Positions 17,085-26,023 of a stretch of 64,000 bases of DNA are shown piece by piece; within the stretch, counting starts at the first letter, position 1; each line of letters begins with the position of its first letter. The stretch is from positions 248,001 through 312,000 of the forward strand of contig NZ_FLLQ01000006.1 of NCBI RefSeq assembly GCF_900088415.1, read 5' to 3'. Source of the stretch: Vibrio mediterranei. GTDB lineage: Bacteria > Pseudomonadota > Gammaproteobacteria > Enterobacterales > Vibrionaceae. Both the position numbers and the translations under genes were made by a program. Below the pieces are notes generated by a model. The model was given only the letters and a program-made list of their open reading frames with translations, did not search any database and was not told the origin of the DNA.

Positions 17085-18623
17085 ATGTCTGTGACTCAAC
17101 TTTTGAGCCATATTGCTTTTACGCTATTGCTTGCGCTACTAACAATACATCAGAGCTTTGCTGCTTCGGACATGTCGCCGAACGTAACGTCTAAGGTGCC
17201 AAACACCTCGTTCAATGAGCTGTCGGATAATCTCCGAGAACCTTTTGTGCATAATGATCCACCATTAGCTCCTACAATAAGAGGAGCATTGTGTTTGGTT
17301 CGTGCTGACGATCGCATTCTGCTGGTCGATGAAATCGTAACGGGAAAGCTATCTTTGCCGGGAGGAACGATTGATAATAACGAAGATCCACGACTCACTG
17401 CCCAACGTGAAACATGGGAAGAGGCAGGATTGGTGGTTGTCGTTGGTCAAGAGTTAGGCCGAACTAAACGTGCAGTGTTCTATGAGTGTAAGGTCGAGTC
17501 TGACATTATTGCTTACAGTGAGACGAATTATGGTCGAGGGGTAGAACTTCCTATTTATTTTGCACCACATTTTGGTGTGGAGGTACGTAGTGCCAACCTA
17601 CTGAGCCCAAAATCGGTATCATCGACCGAGTATCGATATCCTAGTCAGTGGCCGATGGTAGAATCTATGTTTGCTGCGATCCCGAATCAGCCTATCAGTT
17701 ATATCGACAACCTAATCAGTTCTGCACCAAAAGTTCATCAACTCGAATTGTCTTGGTTATCTAGTACACAAGAAGCGCTTGTTGCAGCGCCGAAGCAACT
17801 ACAAGAGTTAGTTGTTTTAGGTGGTAATGTACTTTACATCGTGTTGCAGCCGTTACTACTTATTTCATTCCTGCCACTGTTCATTTGGCTATGGGGGCGC
17901 TACTTTACCGCACAACTTATGTTTGCTGTGACGGCGACCTCGTTATTTATTCTGGTCGCAAAGCAGGGGTTTAGCTTTCCTGTTCCCCATGCTTATTTAC
18001 CCACGCTTAACTATAACGAGCGAAGCGGGTTCAGCTTTCCCGACTTAATCATGGCGAATTGGATTTGTATTTCCAGTATCGTGGTGAGTCAAATACAGCC
18101 ACGCCATTTGAGTAAGTTCGCCATCGCGGCATTTTTGGTCACCATCATCATCGCGTTCTACCAATTTATAAGTGGGGGTGCATTCTTGTCGGACATGTTA
18201 GCCGGTGCAATTATTGGTGCGCTTGTTGGCTGGCATTTTATTAGGCATCATTTTAGCCTTGCGGTCATTGAAGACTACACGTTTACGCGGGTTAAAGTGT
18301 GGCTCATACTAACGGCGATTGCGGCCACCTGTGCTTATATCTGGCAATACCCATCATTTTTAAGCTGGTTAGCGCTGTGCATCGGAATGCTATTGTTCGC
18401 TGTCGCAAATGGCTATTGTCCGCCTCGTTCGAAGATGTGTCTGAAAGAGCTCCTCTGTTCTTTGGTACTTATTCTACTGTTGTTAATTGGCTATTTTCGT
18501 TTGGAAACCATGTTTGCGCACAGTGGTATTGGATCTTTGCTGTTACAAACATTGGTGATACCGGTGACTATTATGATTCCGGCTATTGTGATGATCGTGT
18601 TTCGTAAGAGAAACTGCCATTAA
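17085..18623 (+). CDS. Nudix hydrolase fused to a PAP2-like membrane domain
   Basis: A 512-residue two-domain membrane protein. An N-terminal signal/anchor (residues 7-26) is followed by a Nudix domain (about 60-200) with the box GGTIDNNEDPRLTAQRETWE then EAGL, that is, G-x5-E-x7-RE-x2-EE-x-G-L. The second half (about 245-512) has six or more hydrophobic segments and aligns by pattern with type-2 phosphatidic acid phosphatases: NERSGFSFPDLIMAN replaces the usual SFPSGHA, and FISGGAFLSDMLAGAIIG replaces GxHxxxDxxxG. Both catalytic histidines of PAP2 appear lost. The Nudix domain would lie in the periplasm if the N-terminus is exported. Role unknown; perhaps cleavage of a nucleotide or polyprenyl diphosphate at the membrane. 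Confidence 0.8.
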   Translation: MSVTQLLSHIAFTLLLALLTIHQSFAASDMSPNVTSKVPNTSFNELSDNLREPFVHNDPPLAPTIRGALCLVRADDRILLVDEIVTGKLSLPGGTIDNNEDPRLTAQRETWEEAGLVVVVGQELGRTKRAVFYECKVESDIIAYSETNYGRGVELPIYFAPHFGVEVRSANLLSPKSVSSTEYRYPSQWPMVESMFAAIPNQPISYIDNLISSAPKVHQLELSWLSSTQEALVAAPKQLQELVVLGGNVLYIVLQPLLLISFLPLFIWLWGRYFTAQLMFAVTATSLFILVAKQGFSFPVPHAYLPTLNYNERSGFSFPDLIMANWICISSIVVSQIQPRHLSKFAIAAFLVTIIIAFYQFISGGAFLSDMLAGAIIGALVGWHFIRHHFSLAVIEDYTFTRVKVWLILTAIAATCAYIWQYPSFLSWLALCIGMLLFAVANGYCPPRSKMCLKELLCSLVLILLLLIGYFRLETMFAHSGIGSLLLQTLVIPVTIMIPAIVMIVFRKRNCH

Positions 18624-18722
18624 GACGTTTTAGTAAACGGATTAGCATTTGGCGTAGAAAGGTAACTCATAGTTTATGGATGACGTTAATCTATGGCTTC
18701 ATTCATTCGGTAGGACATTCCT

Positions 18723-18836
18723 ATGATCATTGCAATTATAGCGGCTTGTTCGGCGTTTATGGCGACATTGGCCACTCAATTAAACGGCGCAACCGATGCG
18801 GCACTAGATAGCGTTGCTGACATAATGTTTATGTAA
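18723..18836 (+). CDS. 37-residue small membrane protein
   Basis: A short frame, MIIAIIAACSAFMATLATQ..., with an AGGA ribosome site seven bases upstream. Residues 1-19 form one hydrophobic segment; the C-terminal half is small and acidic (three Asp). It is followed at once by a strong terminator hairpin, so a short single-gene transcript is plausible. No family recognised; small single-span proteins of this kind are usually missed by annotation. Coding status rests on start context and terminator only. Confidence 0.5.
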   Translation: MIIAIIAACSAFMATLATQLNGATDAALDSVADIMFM

Positions 18837-18840
18837 AAAG

Positions 18841-18870
18841 AAAGGTCTGATTAAACATCAGACCTTTTCT
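18841..18870. terminator. Bidirectional terminator
   Basis: AAAGGTCTGAT (18841-18851) pairs perfectly with ATCAGACCTTT (18857-18867), flanked by A-rich and T-rich runs. It serves the small plus-strand gene and the convergent AGCS symporter gene. Confidence 0.85.
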
Positions 18871-18889
18871 AATTTAAGAGTTGATGACT

Positions 18890-20257
18890 CTATGCAATAA
18901 CAGCCTCACGCTTGTCTTTAGAGGTCGAAGCAAAGTAGAGTTTAGTCTCTTCAATAACGACATTTCTGAGCAACACCAATCCAATTAGGTTAGGCACCGC
19001 CATTAAGCCATTCACGATGTCGGCAATAATCCAAATTATATCTAGGTGCAAGAAAGCGCCAGACGCGACCAAACCAACGAAGATGATCTTATAAGGTAAT
19101 ACCGCCTTGGTGCCCATGAGGAATACAACGCAACGTTCACCATAGTAATTCCAGCCAAGAATAGTAGTAAACGCGAAGAATATCAGTCCGATCGATACCA
19201 GTAGAGGACCGAGAGTATCCGAATTTAGACCGACAGCAAAAGCATGAGTGGTCATAGCTGCGCCAGCAAAATCACTTTGCCACGCACCAGTTAAAATCAA
19301 TGCAAGACCTGTCATGGTACAGATAATGATTGTGTCGATGAACGTACCCGTCATAGAGATAAGGCCTTGGCGAACACAGCTATCAGTTTTAGCCGCCGCC
19401 GCCGCCATTGGCGCACTGCCTAGACCACTCTCGTTAGAAAATACACCACGAGCAATACCGGATTGAATTGCCAGCATTATGCTGGCCCCAACGAAGCCCC
19501 CTGTTGCCGCTGTGCTAGTAAATGCAGATACTACGACAAGTTGAATTGCGGCACCTAGTTGTTCGGCGTTCATGACTATAACGCTCGAGCAGGCTAGTAC
19601 ATAAAACACCGCCATGGTCGGTACGACTTTACCTGCCACATTAGCAATAGACTTGATACCACCTAAGGTTACAAAGGCAACAAGAAGAGTAAGAACCGAC
19701 GCGGAGATCTCGCGAGAGATACCGAAAGAAATGTGGCTTGCATCCAGAATAGCGTTGACTTGCGGAAAGGTACCAATACCAAAACAAGCTACACCAAGAG
19801 CAAAGACAGCAAACATCGTGGCTAGGAACTTAGAACCGACACCATCGCGCAGATAGTACATAGGTCCGCCAAGCATCTGTCCTTTGTCGTCTACTTTGCG
19901 ATATTTAACGGCGAGCAAGCATTCGGCATACTTAGTTGCCATACCAAACAGAGCCGCTAACCACATCCAGAATAAAGCACCTGGGCCGCCTAGCTTAATT
20001 GCAGTTGCAACGCCTACGATGTTACCAGTCCCTATTGTCGCTGATAAAGCGGTACACAATGCAGCGAAGCTAGAAACATCACCATTACTGGATTTGTCTT
20101 TGCTGAATACGAGCTTGAGCGCGGTTGGAAGATGTCTAAATTGAAGTAAGCCAAGTCTAAACGTGAAGTATACGCCAGTACCAACAAGCAAAATGAGTAA
20201 TGGTGGTCCCCATACAAAAGAGTCGATAGCTTGTAGTAAAGATTGAAGGTCGTTCAT
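18890..20257 (-). CDS. AGCS-family alanine/glycine:cation symporter
   Basis: A 455-residue inner membrane sodium (or proton)-coupled amino acid carrier with about eleven membrane segments. Family signatures are visible: the N-terminal LSATIGTGNIVGVATAI with the cation/substrate site, GPGALFWMWLAALFGMATKYAE, and the highly conserved SNESGLGSAPMAAAAAKTD. Length is normal. A tandem glycine riboswitch in its 5' leader indicates that the main substrate is glycine (perhaps also alanine) and that uptake is controlled by intracellular glycine. It ends at the shared terminator near 18841. Confidence 0.94.
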   Translation of the reverse strand: MNDLQSLLQAIDSFVWGPPLLILLVGTGVYFTFRLGLLQFRHLPTALKLVFSKDKSSNGDVSSFAALCTALSATIGTGNIVGVATAIKLGGPGALFWMWLAALFGMATKYAECLLAVKYRKVDDKGQMLGGPMYYLRDGVGSKFLATMFAVFALGVACFGIGTFPQVNAILDASHISFGISREISASVLTLLVAFVTLGGIKSIANVAGKVVPTMAVFYVLACSSVIVMNAEQLGAAIQLVVVSAFTSTAATGGFVGASIMLAIQSGIARGVFSNESGLGSAPMAAAAAKTDSCVRQGLISMTGTFIDTIIICTMTGLALILTGAWQSDFAGAAMTTHAFAVGLNSDTLGPLLVSIGLIFFAFTTILGWNYYGERCVVFLMGTKAVLPYKIIFVGLVASGAFLHLDIIWIIADIVNGLMAVPNLIGLVLLRNVVIEETKLYFASTSKDKREAVIA

Positions 20258-20404
20258 GATTTCCCCTTAATAAAACAAAACTTAAGGAGAAGAGAGAAGG
20301 GCAGTAATCCACAGACCGAAGAAGATCTGAGTTCATTACCACTCAGTATTGACCGTAAACGGTTGTTCGTTACAGTAGAAATATGAGTTGTTCAATGGTG
20401 CTAT

Positions 20405-20640
20405 TCTCTCCTCTGTCCTTTTGCCTGAGAGTTTCACTCATTACATGAAATGAGCTTGCTCCTTCGGCGACCGATTTAACGGTTCTCTCCAGAGGTTCCT
20501 CCAACTACAGTCCTCACTTTATCCTTATCTAAGATAAGCTCTGATTTCTCAGAATAAAGCACCTGAAAGATTTACTTCTTCGGCGGGTCATACTAACCAA
20601 ATGTTAATGTAAGGTTAATAAGCCACTCTCCTGCAGTCTT
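20405..20640 (-). promoter_or_regulatory. Tandem glycine riboswitch (two aptamers)
   Basis: Read on the minus strand, aptamer I starts near 20631 with GGAGAG and contains GCCGAAG (20578-20584), CTTTCAGGT (20562-20570) and GGACTG (near 20511). Aptamer II follows with GGAGAG near 20490, GCCGAAGGAGC (near 20466) and CTCTCAGGCAAAAGGAC (20414-20430), the most conserved core of the gcvT RNA family. A 147-base expression platform separates it from the AGCS start. Tandem aptamers joined by a short linker are the classical Vibrio arrangement. Glycine binding should switch expression of the symporter; the direction is not readable here. Confidence 0.93.
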
Positions 20641-20891
20641 CAACGGAACAAATATCTAGTGACTAGATAATCTGTGACGGCAATCCTATCGTAAATAAAA
20701 AACGATGTCATGAATAATTTTACAATTTATTTGAGCCAAAATAGGTCGTAGATCGCTCCATTTGGTATATTTGAACATGTTTCTGACTTTAGAATTGAAG
20801 TTGTACGCTAAAGTGATGAGTAGTACAGTTAACTCTCTGGAAATTCACTACTTTTGCTTAAAATGTAGCCGTTAGTGCAAAGGAGATGTTT
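20641..20891. other. Divergent promoter region
   Basis: This 251-base AT-rich stretch holds the promoter for the riboswitch transcript (leftward) and for the small membrane protein at 20892 (rightward). I see no other feature in it. Confidence 0.4.
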
Positions 20892-21050
20892 ATGACTCGA
20901 TTGATTGCAATTGCGTTTCTAGTGGCTCTGGCCTTTTTACTGTTTCGATATAGAACCAATGAGAAGGTACAGAAAGGTGTGGTGATTACGGTGCTGTCTG
21001 CGTTTGTTATTTATACAGCAACCTTGGTCATATCTGAGTTAATTCGATAA
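20892..21050 (+). CDS. 52-residue small two-span membrane protein
   Basis: The frame encodes MTRLIAIAFLVALAFLLFRY..., with an AAGGAG site seven bases before the ATG at 20892; an in-frame ATG at 20886 is too close to that site. Two hydrophobic segments (about residues 3-18 and 30-47) are joined by a basic/polar loop (RYRTNEKVQKG). It lies 29 bases before the coiled-coil protein gene and is probably co-transcribed with it. No function can be assigned. Confidence 0.7.
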   Translation: MTRLIAIAFLVALAFLLFRYRTNEKVQKGVVITVLSAFVIYTATLVISELIR

Positions 21051-21079
21051 ACCTATGAACAACTTTTAAAGAGGTTAGA

Positions 21080-21823
21080 GTGGATAAACAACCTGAAAAT
21101 CAGCCGGTCGAAAATGATGATGTCGTCGTCATCGAACAGAAAGATACCCGTGCGAGGTTGTATATTGGCATCGCCGCGGTGCTGGGTTTAGCAACTGGTG
21201 GTCTTATTGGCTCGGCAGTCACGCAAAATGACTGGCAGCAGCGATATAAAGAGCTCGATACCCAATACCAGCAAGCACTAGTCAAAACTCAAACTCAACA
21301 ATCTAACTTGGATGAAAAACTTGCTTTAGCCGAGTCAGAGTCACAATTAAAGTTGCGCAAAGTGGTGGAAGAGAAAGTGGAACAACATCAGCAACAAGTA
21401 GATGCTTTGAATGAGCAGATTTCCAAACTTGAAGCCGATAACCAGCAACTCGAAAACCAGTTGAGTGCTCAAGGTAAGAAACTAGCGCAGCAGAAAAAAC
21501 AGAATGTTCAACTGGAACGTAAAACGGATATCCAAAGTTCGATGTTCGAACAGTCTCAAGAGCTATTTAAGCGAGAAGCAGAACTGAAAGCTGAAGTGGC
21601 TAAGTTGGAACAAGAAAAATCGCAGCTGACTCCAAACTTGAAACGCTGGAAGAAGGATTGTGATCTATTCCTGGAAGGCACATCTTGGGATGCAAAGTCA
21701 GATTCATGTGACCGTTATGATTCTGCCACATCACGTATTAGCCAAATCGAGCAGATGTTGAAAGTGCATAATATGGATCTCAACCATATTGCGACGTTGA
21801 AAAGCGAACTCGGAATTCAATAA
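21080..21823 (+). CDS. Membrane-anchored coiled-coil protein
   Basis: A 247-residue protein starting with GTG (GAGG site upstream). A short acidic cytoplasmic N-terminus is followed by one membrane segment (about 28-48, YIGIAAVLGLATGGLIGSAV) and then a long glutamine- and glutamate-rich coiled coil (about 52-190), ending in a small domain with two cysteines (KKDCDLFLEG and SDSCDRYD). It is probably an envelope structural or tethering protein; database entries for similar proteins sometimes carry misleading chromosome-partition names because of the coiled coil. It forms a likely operon with the upstream small membrane protein and ends at a terminator. Confidence 0.75.
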   Translation: MDKQPENQPVENDDVVVIEQKDTRARLYIGIAAVLGLATGGLIGSAVTQNDWQQRYKELDTQYQQALVKTQTQQSNLDEKLALAESESQLKLRKVVEEKVEQHQQQVDALNEQISKLEADNQQLENQLSAQGKKLAQQKKQNVQLERKTDIQSSMFEQSQELFKREAELKAEVAKLEQEKSQLTPNLKRWKKDCDLFLEGTSWDAKSDSCDRYDSATSRISQIEQMLKVHNMDLNHIATLKSELGIQ

Positions 21824-21832
21824 CATTCAAGG

Positions 21833-21873
21833 ATTGGCAAAGTAGAAATATCTAAAAATACTTTGCCAATTAA
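21833..21873 (+). terminator. Rho-independent terminator
   Basis: ATTGGCAAAGTA (21833-21844) pairs perfectly with TACTTTGCCAAT (21859-21870), followed by TAAT. It lies ten bases after the coiled-coil gene's stop. Confidence 0.7.
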
Positions 21874-21985
21874 TCTCCTCCGTGAATTATGAAGTGAATG
21901 TCATTCACACTCTGATTCTATGATCTATCAATCTGATTGTAATATGCGGGCTTCATAAGAATCGTATCTTTAGATTGGTGAATAA

Positions 21986-22369
21986 ATGAAAAACTCCACA
22001 TTATTACTAGTCATTACTTTAATGGTTGGTTGCTCTGCTAAGCCCATTAACCAAGATGCTAAATCGGTCAGAATTGTCGATTCTGCACCTGCAAATTGCT
22101 TGTACTTAGGTGAAGTCGATGGAACGCAAGGTAATTGGTTTACCGCCGATTTTACAAGTGACAGAAACATTCTGGTTGGTGCTAGAAACCAGCTGAAAAA
22201 CGAGGCACATAAACTAGGAGCGAATGTCGTTGTACTACAAAAGAGTGTAGATAATAGTAACGATGGTCTGTACGCTTATGCGGACAAAAATTCGTTTGGT
22301 ATGTCTAGTAGTAAAGGTACTTACAGTAGTACGTTAATTGGTGAGGCGTATTTCTGCGCGGAACAATGA
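21986..22369 (+). CDS. DUF4156 lipoprotein
   Basis: A 127-residue lipoprotein. The lipobox LMVGC puts the lipidated cysteine at residue 16. The mature domain (CLYLGEVDGTQGNWF..., RNQLKNEAHKLGANVVVLQ) matches the DUF4156 pattern of small gammaproteobacterial outer membrane lipoproteins, related to RcsF-like folds. Function unknown. It seems to be a single gene; no ribosome site stronger than GGTGAATAA is visible. Confidence 0.8.
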   Translation: MKNSTLLLVITLMVGCSAKPINQDAKSVRIVDSAPANCLYLGEVDGTQGNWFTADFTSDRNILVGARNQLKNEAHKLGANVVVLQKSVDNSNDGLYAYADKNSFGMSSSKGTYSSTLIGEAYFCAEQ

Positions 22370-22541
22370 TATTTTTATCGATAAGAATATATTCTATCGA
22401 GTTACTTCAAACTCAATTGTAATTGATATATTCCTAGCTACTAGATCATTCAAATTAGCTCGACTTTGCATGGAAATAATCGAACTAAAATACTGTTGTT
22501 ATCTAGAATAACGTTAATTTTAACGTCTAAAGAACAGTAGA

Positions 22542-23402
22542 ATGAACAGAGCAAATTATTGGCCCTATATTATATCAATATCGATGTTATCAACGGATGG
22601 TTTTGCGGAGGGAGTCGCCTACCTGGACACTAAACCTAGCGTTGTGAACGCCATCAATTACGACCAAAGCCTGAATATAAACGAGTACTATGTTAGTGAG
22701 AAGTTGGACGGTATTCGTGCTATTTGGACAGGAGAACAGTTAGTGACGCGCTCGGGACGCGTAATTAACGCTCCAGATTGGTTTACACATTCGCTTCCCG
22801 CCATCATGGTCGAAGGAGAGTTATGGGCGGGAAGACAGCAGTTTTCAAAAGTCCAAAATACAGTACTTGACCTAAAGCCCGACAATGAAGCTTGGCAAGA
22901 AATTCGTTTTAAATTGTTTGACGCTCCTGGGCATTTAGGAACCTTTGAACAACGATATGAGTTTCTTAAGCGTTACTGTGAAAGTGTTGCTTTGAGACAT
23001 GTTCAATGTGTAGAACAGCGTACTGTTTTAAGTCACAAAGAACTCGATGACTATTTAGAATCGATAACAGCGAACAAGGCTGAAGGGCTGATGCTTAAAC
23101 TGAAACATGAGGTCTATCATCCGGGCAGAAACCATTCACTTGTTAAAGTCAAAACCGTACAAGATATGGAAGGCCTGGTGGTTGGCTACAAAGAGGGGAA
23201 AGGCAAGTATCAAGGAAAGATGGGCGCATTACTTATCGAACTCAGTGACGGCGCACGGTTTTATGTCGGTAGTGGATTTAGCGATATAGAACGTACTAAT
23301 CCTCCTAAAATCGGAACCATGATTACTTTTAAGCACAACGGTTGGACAGTCAATGGATTACCACGCTTTGCTCGATTTTTCCGAATTCGCGATCCAGAGT
23401 AG
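22542..23402 (+). CDS. Secreted ATP-dependent DNA ligase (LigE type)
   Basis: A 286-residue minimal DNA ligase with only nucleotidyltransferase and OB domains. The adenylated lysine is K54 in motif I (EKLDGIRA); later motifs are visible as VEGELWAG (III), EGLMLKLK (IV) and LVKVKTVQDMEG (V), and the OB domain ends with ITFKHNGWTVNGLPRFARFFRIR. An N-terminal hydrophobic leader (about 1-23) suggests export to the periplasm, as described for Lig E proteins of Vibrio, Neisseria and Haemophilus, which have been linked to extracellular DNA or competence. It converges with the DUF3080 gene three bases away. Confidence 0.9.
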   Translation: MNRANYWPYIISISMLSTDGFAEGVAYLDTKPSVVNAINYDQSLNINEYYVSEKLDGIRAIWTGEQLVTRSGRVINAPDWFTHSLPAIMVEGELWAGRQQFSKVQNTVLDLKPDNEAWQEIRFKLFDAPGHLGTFEQRYEFLKRYCESVALRHVQCVEQRTVLSHKELDDYLESITANKAEGLMLKLKHEVYHPGRNHSLVKVKTVQDMEGLVVGYKEGKGKYQGKMGALLIELSDGARFYVGSGFSDIERTNPPKIGTMITFKHNGWTVNGLPRFARFFRIRDPE

Positions 23403-23405
23403 CCA

Positions 23406-24470
23406 TTACGGTTGTCTTATCTCCGTCAGGGTTTTACCACAGCGCTTAAACAACGATTTCCAATAGAATACATGCTGCTGATTTGCCGTTTTGAACTCAT
23501 CATAAATGCGGTCGAGTCGATAAACCGACACCTTATCTTGCTGGACCTTATCCAAAACGTGCTTGATAAACACCACTTCGCGAGAGATGGCTTGATACTC
23601 GCTACTGAGAAACGAGAGGTAAGGCTGAATATCGGTGATGAATAGGTTGTTGAAGATATTAACCAAATAGTTAAAGCGGGTAGTATCTCTGTTAGCCCCA
23701 CACAAAATTTTATTATCGTACTTCTGTAATTGTTGAGTGGCTACCGTCAGCCACTGTGTACTCGCTTGAAGAGAATAGGCGAGATTTCCGATAAGTTTCG
23801 TTTTCTCTAATGTTTCTTGGTACGGTGTAATCGACGGAGGTAGGGTTAAGGTATGGCTTCCTTCGGTCTGTGTGAGAATGTAAGCGGCAATACTATTGAA
23901 TGTATTTAACGCAGAATGTAATTGAGCCGCTTGACTACTTATCCCTTCATCTAACCACTGATTACCGGATAGCTGAGCGCGCATAGCATTACTGGTAAAG
24001 ATAAGATTTGAAAAGTAGCTGGGAAGATAACGGTATTTAGTGGCCAGAATGTCTTCAAGCTGAGCTTTCACACTTTGCTCTATTTTGTCGGATAACAAGC
24101 AGCGCTCGATACCGTCGATTAATGTTATCTGGTAGTCAAAATCACGAAATTGATCCTGGACTTTACCTAAAACAGAATTACGCTCGGCGATCAACTCAAA
24201 GAGATGGCATTTTCTGAGCTGATAACTGTCGATAATGCCCAAGGTAGTGCGTGGAATATCGATAGTAATTTCACGTTGGCTAGGAAGGGTGATTAAAGTG
24301 ATGCTAGGGCTAGGTAACGTGTCGCTGTTTTGAACCGAGGCAATTCTTGACAAATAGTCTTCGAAACGGCTCTCAGCTCCTTTCTGCTCAATACATCCAG
24401 ACAAGGCGCTTAAGAAAAAAACAAGCGCCATGACTGCTTTTGCTGATGGAGGTGTTGTTAGTGCTTTCAA
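23406..24470 (-). CDS. DUF3080 lipoprotein
   Basis: A 354-residue protein with a lipobox (LSALSGC, cysteine 26) and a helical body typical of DUF3080, a family restricted mostly to marine gammaproteobacteria. Recognisable stretches are LRKCHLFELIAERNSVLGKVQ and the C-terminal FYWKSLFKRCGKTL. Function is unknown; it should be anchored in the outer membrane facing the periplasm. The gene converges with the ligase gene, so any link between the two is only positional. Confidence 0.82.
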   Translation of the reverse strand: MKALTTPPSAKAVMALVFFLSALSGCIEQKGAESRFEDYLSRIASVQNSDTLPSPSITLITLPSQREITIDIPRTTLGIIDSYQLRKCHLFELIAERNSVLGKVQDQFRDFDYQITLIDGIERCLLSDKIEQSVKAQLEDILATKYRYLPSYFSNLIFTSNAMRAQLSGNQWLDEGISSQAAQLHSALNTFNSIAAYILTQTEGSHTLTLPPSITPYQETLEKTKLIGNLAYSLQASTQWLTVATQQLQKYDNKILCGANRDTTRFNYLVNIFNNLFITDIQPYLSFLSSEYQAISREVVFIKHVLDKVQQDKVSVYRLDRIYDEFKTANQQHVFYWKSLFKRCGKTLTEIRQP

Positions 24471-24560
24471 AGTTTTCTGCGCGTTATATTACGTATCTAG
24501 GTATTACGTAAGCGTAGTCTATCTTTGATCACCCTTAATAAACTTATCGATGCTCTAAAG

Positions 24561-25943
24561 CTAGCGGCTCGCGTATTCGAGTTGTAACTCATCGTTTTGA
24601 CGGTGCATCCATAGCAGTCGGAGAGTGAGCATGATAGCGGCACTTGATAGACCAGCAATAAAGCCAATCCAGAAACCAACAATTCCCATTGGCTCGATAA
24701 TTAAATCGGTCATTCCGAGAACGTAGCCTAACGGTAATCCAATTAGCCAATAGGCGATAAATGTACGATTAAAAATGGCTTTCATGTCTTTATAGCCACG
24801 CAATGCGCCCGCTGCAACAACTTGGATTGCGTCTGTACATTGATAGATGGCTGCAAAAATCAACAGGTGCATTGCAAGCGCTACTACTTCTACATTGTCG
24901 GTATAAAGGTGAACGATTTGTTGCTTAAAGATCAACGTACAGATTGCGGTGAAAATAGCGGCCCCAAGGCCCACTCCGAGGCCGACACGACAAGCAATGA
25001 CTGCTCCAGCTGTATCAGTTTCACCCAGTTTATGTCCAACGCGGATACTGACTGCTGCACCGATACTCATTGGGATCATAAAGACCAAAGATGAAAAGTT
25101 CATTGCCACTTGATGCGACGCCACGACAAGTGAGCCAAGTGGCGCGACAAGCAATGAGACCACTGCAAAAAGAGATACTTCAAAAAAGATTGCAGCAGCG
25201 ATAGGAAAGCCAAGCTTAAATAAACGAACCTGTGCTTTACGTTCTGGTTTATGCCAAGTTTTGAAAAGTTCAATGTGCTTGAGACGCTCAGTAGTGACGG
25301 CATAAAACAACATCATAAAGAACATGATCCAATAGACGATTGTGGTCGCAACGCCACATCCAACGCCGCCTAAAGCTGGAGCACCAAATTTCCCGTAAAC
25401 GAAGATCCAGTTAAGTGGGATATTGATCAGTAAGCCAATAAAACCAATAACCATAGCGGGCTTTGTCAGCGACATTCCGTCTGTGTAACTACGTAGTGCT
25501 TGGAACAACAGGAAAGCAGGGACAGCGAAAATAACCGCGTAAATGTAGCCTACGGTTTTGTCGGCCATGATGGTTTCGACACTCATTAAATCGAGTATGG
25601 CTTCTATTTGTAATAAGACTAACACGATTGGAACACTAATAAGCAGAGCCATGATGAAACCTTGATGGATTTCATAAGGGATCTGCTTTTGCTTTCCAGC
25701 GCCATTGAGTTGTGCAACAACGGGTACCAAGGCCATCAACAGACCTATACCGAAAAGAATAGAAGGAAGCCAAACACTGGCGGCAATGGAAACCGCCGCC
25801 ATATCAACGGCACTCACACCACCTGCCATAATAGTGTCGACAAACCCCATACCGGTTTGAGCAATTGAGGCAATGAGAACGGGGGAGGCAAGTTTGATGA
25901 GATTTTTAGCTTCAGTCTGATAGCGTTGCACGTAAGATTCCAT
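24561..25943 (-). CDS. norM: MATE multidrug efflux pump NorM
   Basis: A 460-residue, 12-segment sodium-driven multidrug exporter. It closely resembles V. cholerae NorM from memory (opening ...YQTEAKNLIKLASPVLIASIAQTG). The functionally key acidic residues of that protein are kept: the aspartate in GFVDTIMAGG, the glutamate in FFEVSLFAVV and the aspartate in QCTDAIQVVAAG. It exports cationic drugs, dyes and fluoroquinolones in exchange for Na+ or H+. It is divergent from the VOC protein gene; an inverted repeat and a PUR-box-like site lie in the shared promoter region. Confidence 0.93.
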   Translation of the reverse strand: MESYVQRYQTEAKNLIKLASPVLIASIAQTGMGFVDTIMAGGVSAVDMAAVSIAASVWLPSILFGIGLLMALVPVVAQLNGAGKQKQIPYEIHQGFIMALLISVPIVLVLLQIEAILDLMSVETIMADKTVGYIYAVIFAVPAFLLFQALRSYTDGMSLTKPAMVIGFIGLLINIPLNWIFVYGKFGAPALGGVGCGVATTIVYWIMFFMMLFYAVTTERLKHIELFKTWHKPERKAQVRLFKLGFPIAAAIFFEVSLFAVVSLLVAPLGSLVVASHQVAMNFSSLVFMIPMSIGAAVSIRVGHKLGETDTAGAVIACRVGLGVGLGAAIFTAICTLIFKQQIVHLYTDNVEVVALAMHLLIFAAIYQCTDAIQVVAAGALRGYKDMKAIFNRTFIAYWLIGLPLGYVLGMTDLIIEPMGIVGFWIGFIAGLSSAAIMLTLRLLWMHRQNDELQLEYASR

Positions 25944-26023
25944 GTTTTATAAATAACCATGATGAATGATAAAGAAGTTTGTCATTTCGCACCATAATTT
26001 ATTGTCTCTGTGGTCAGATAATT

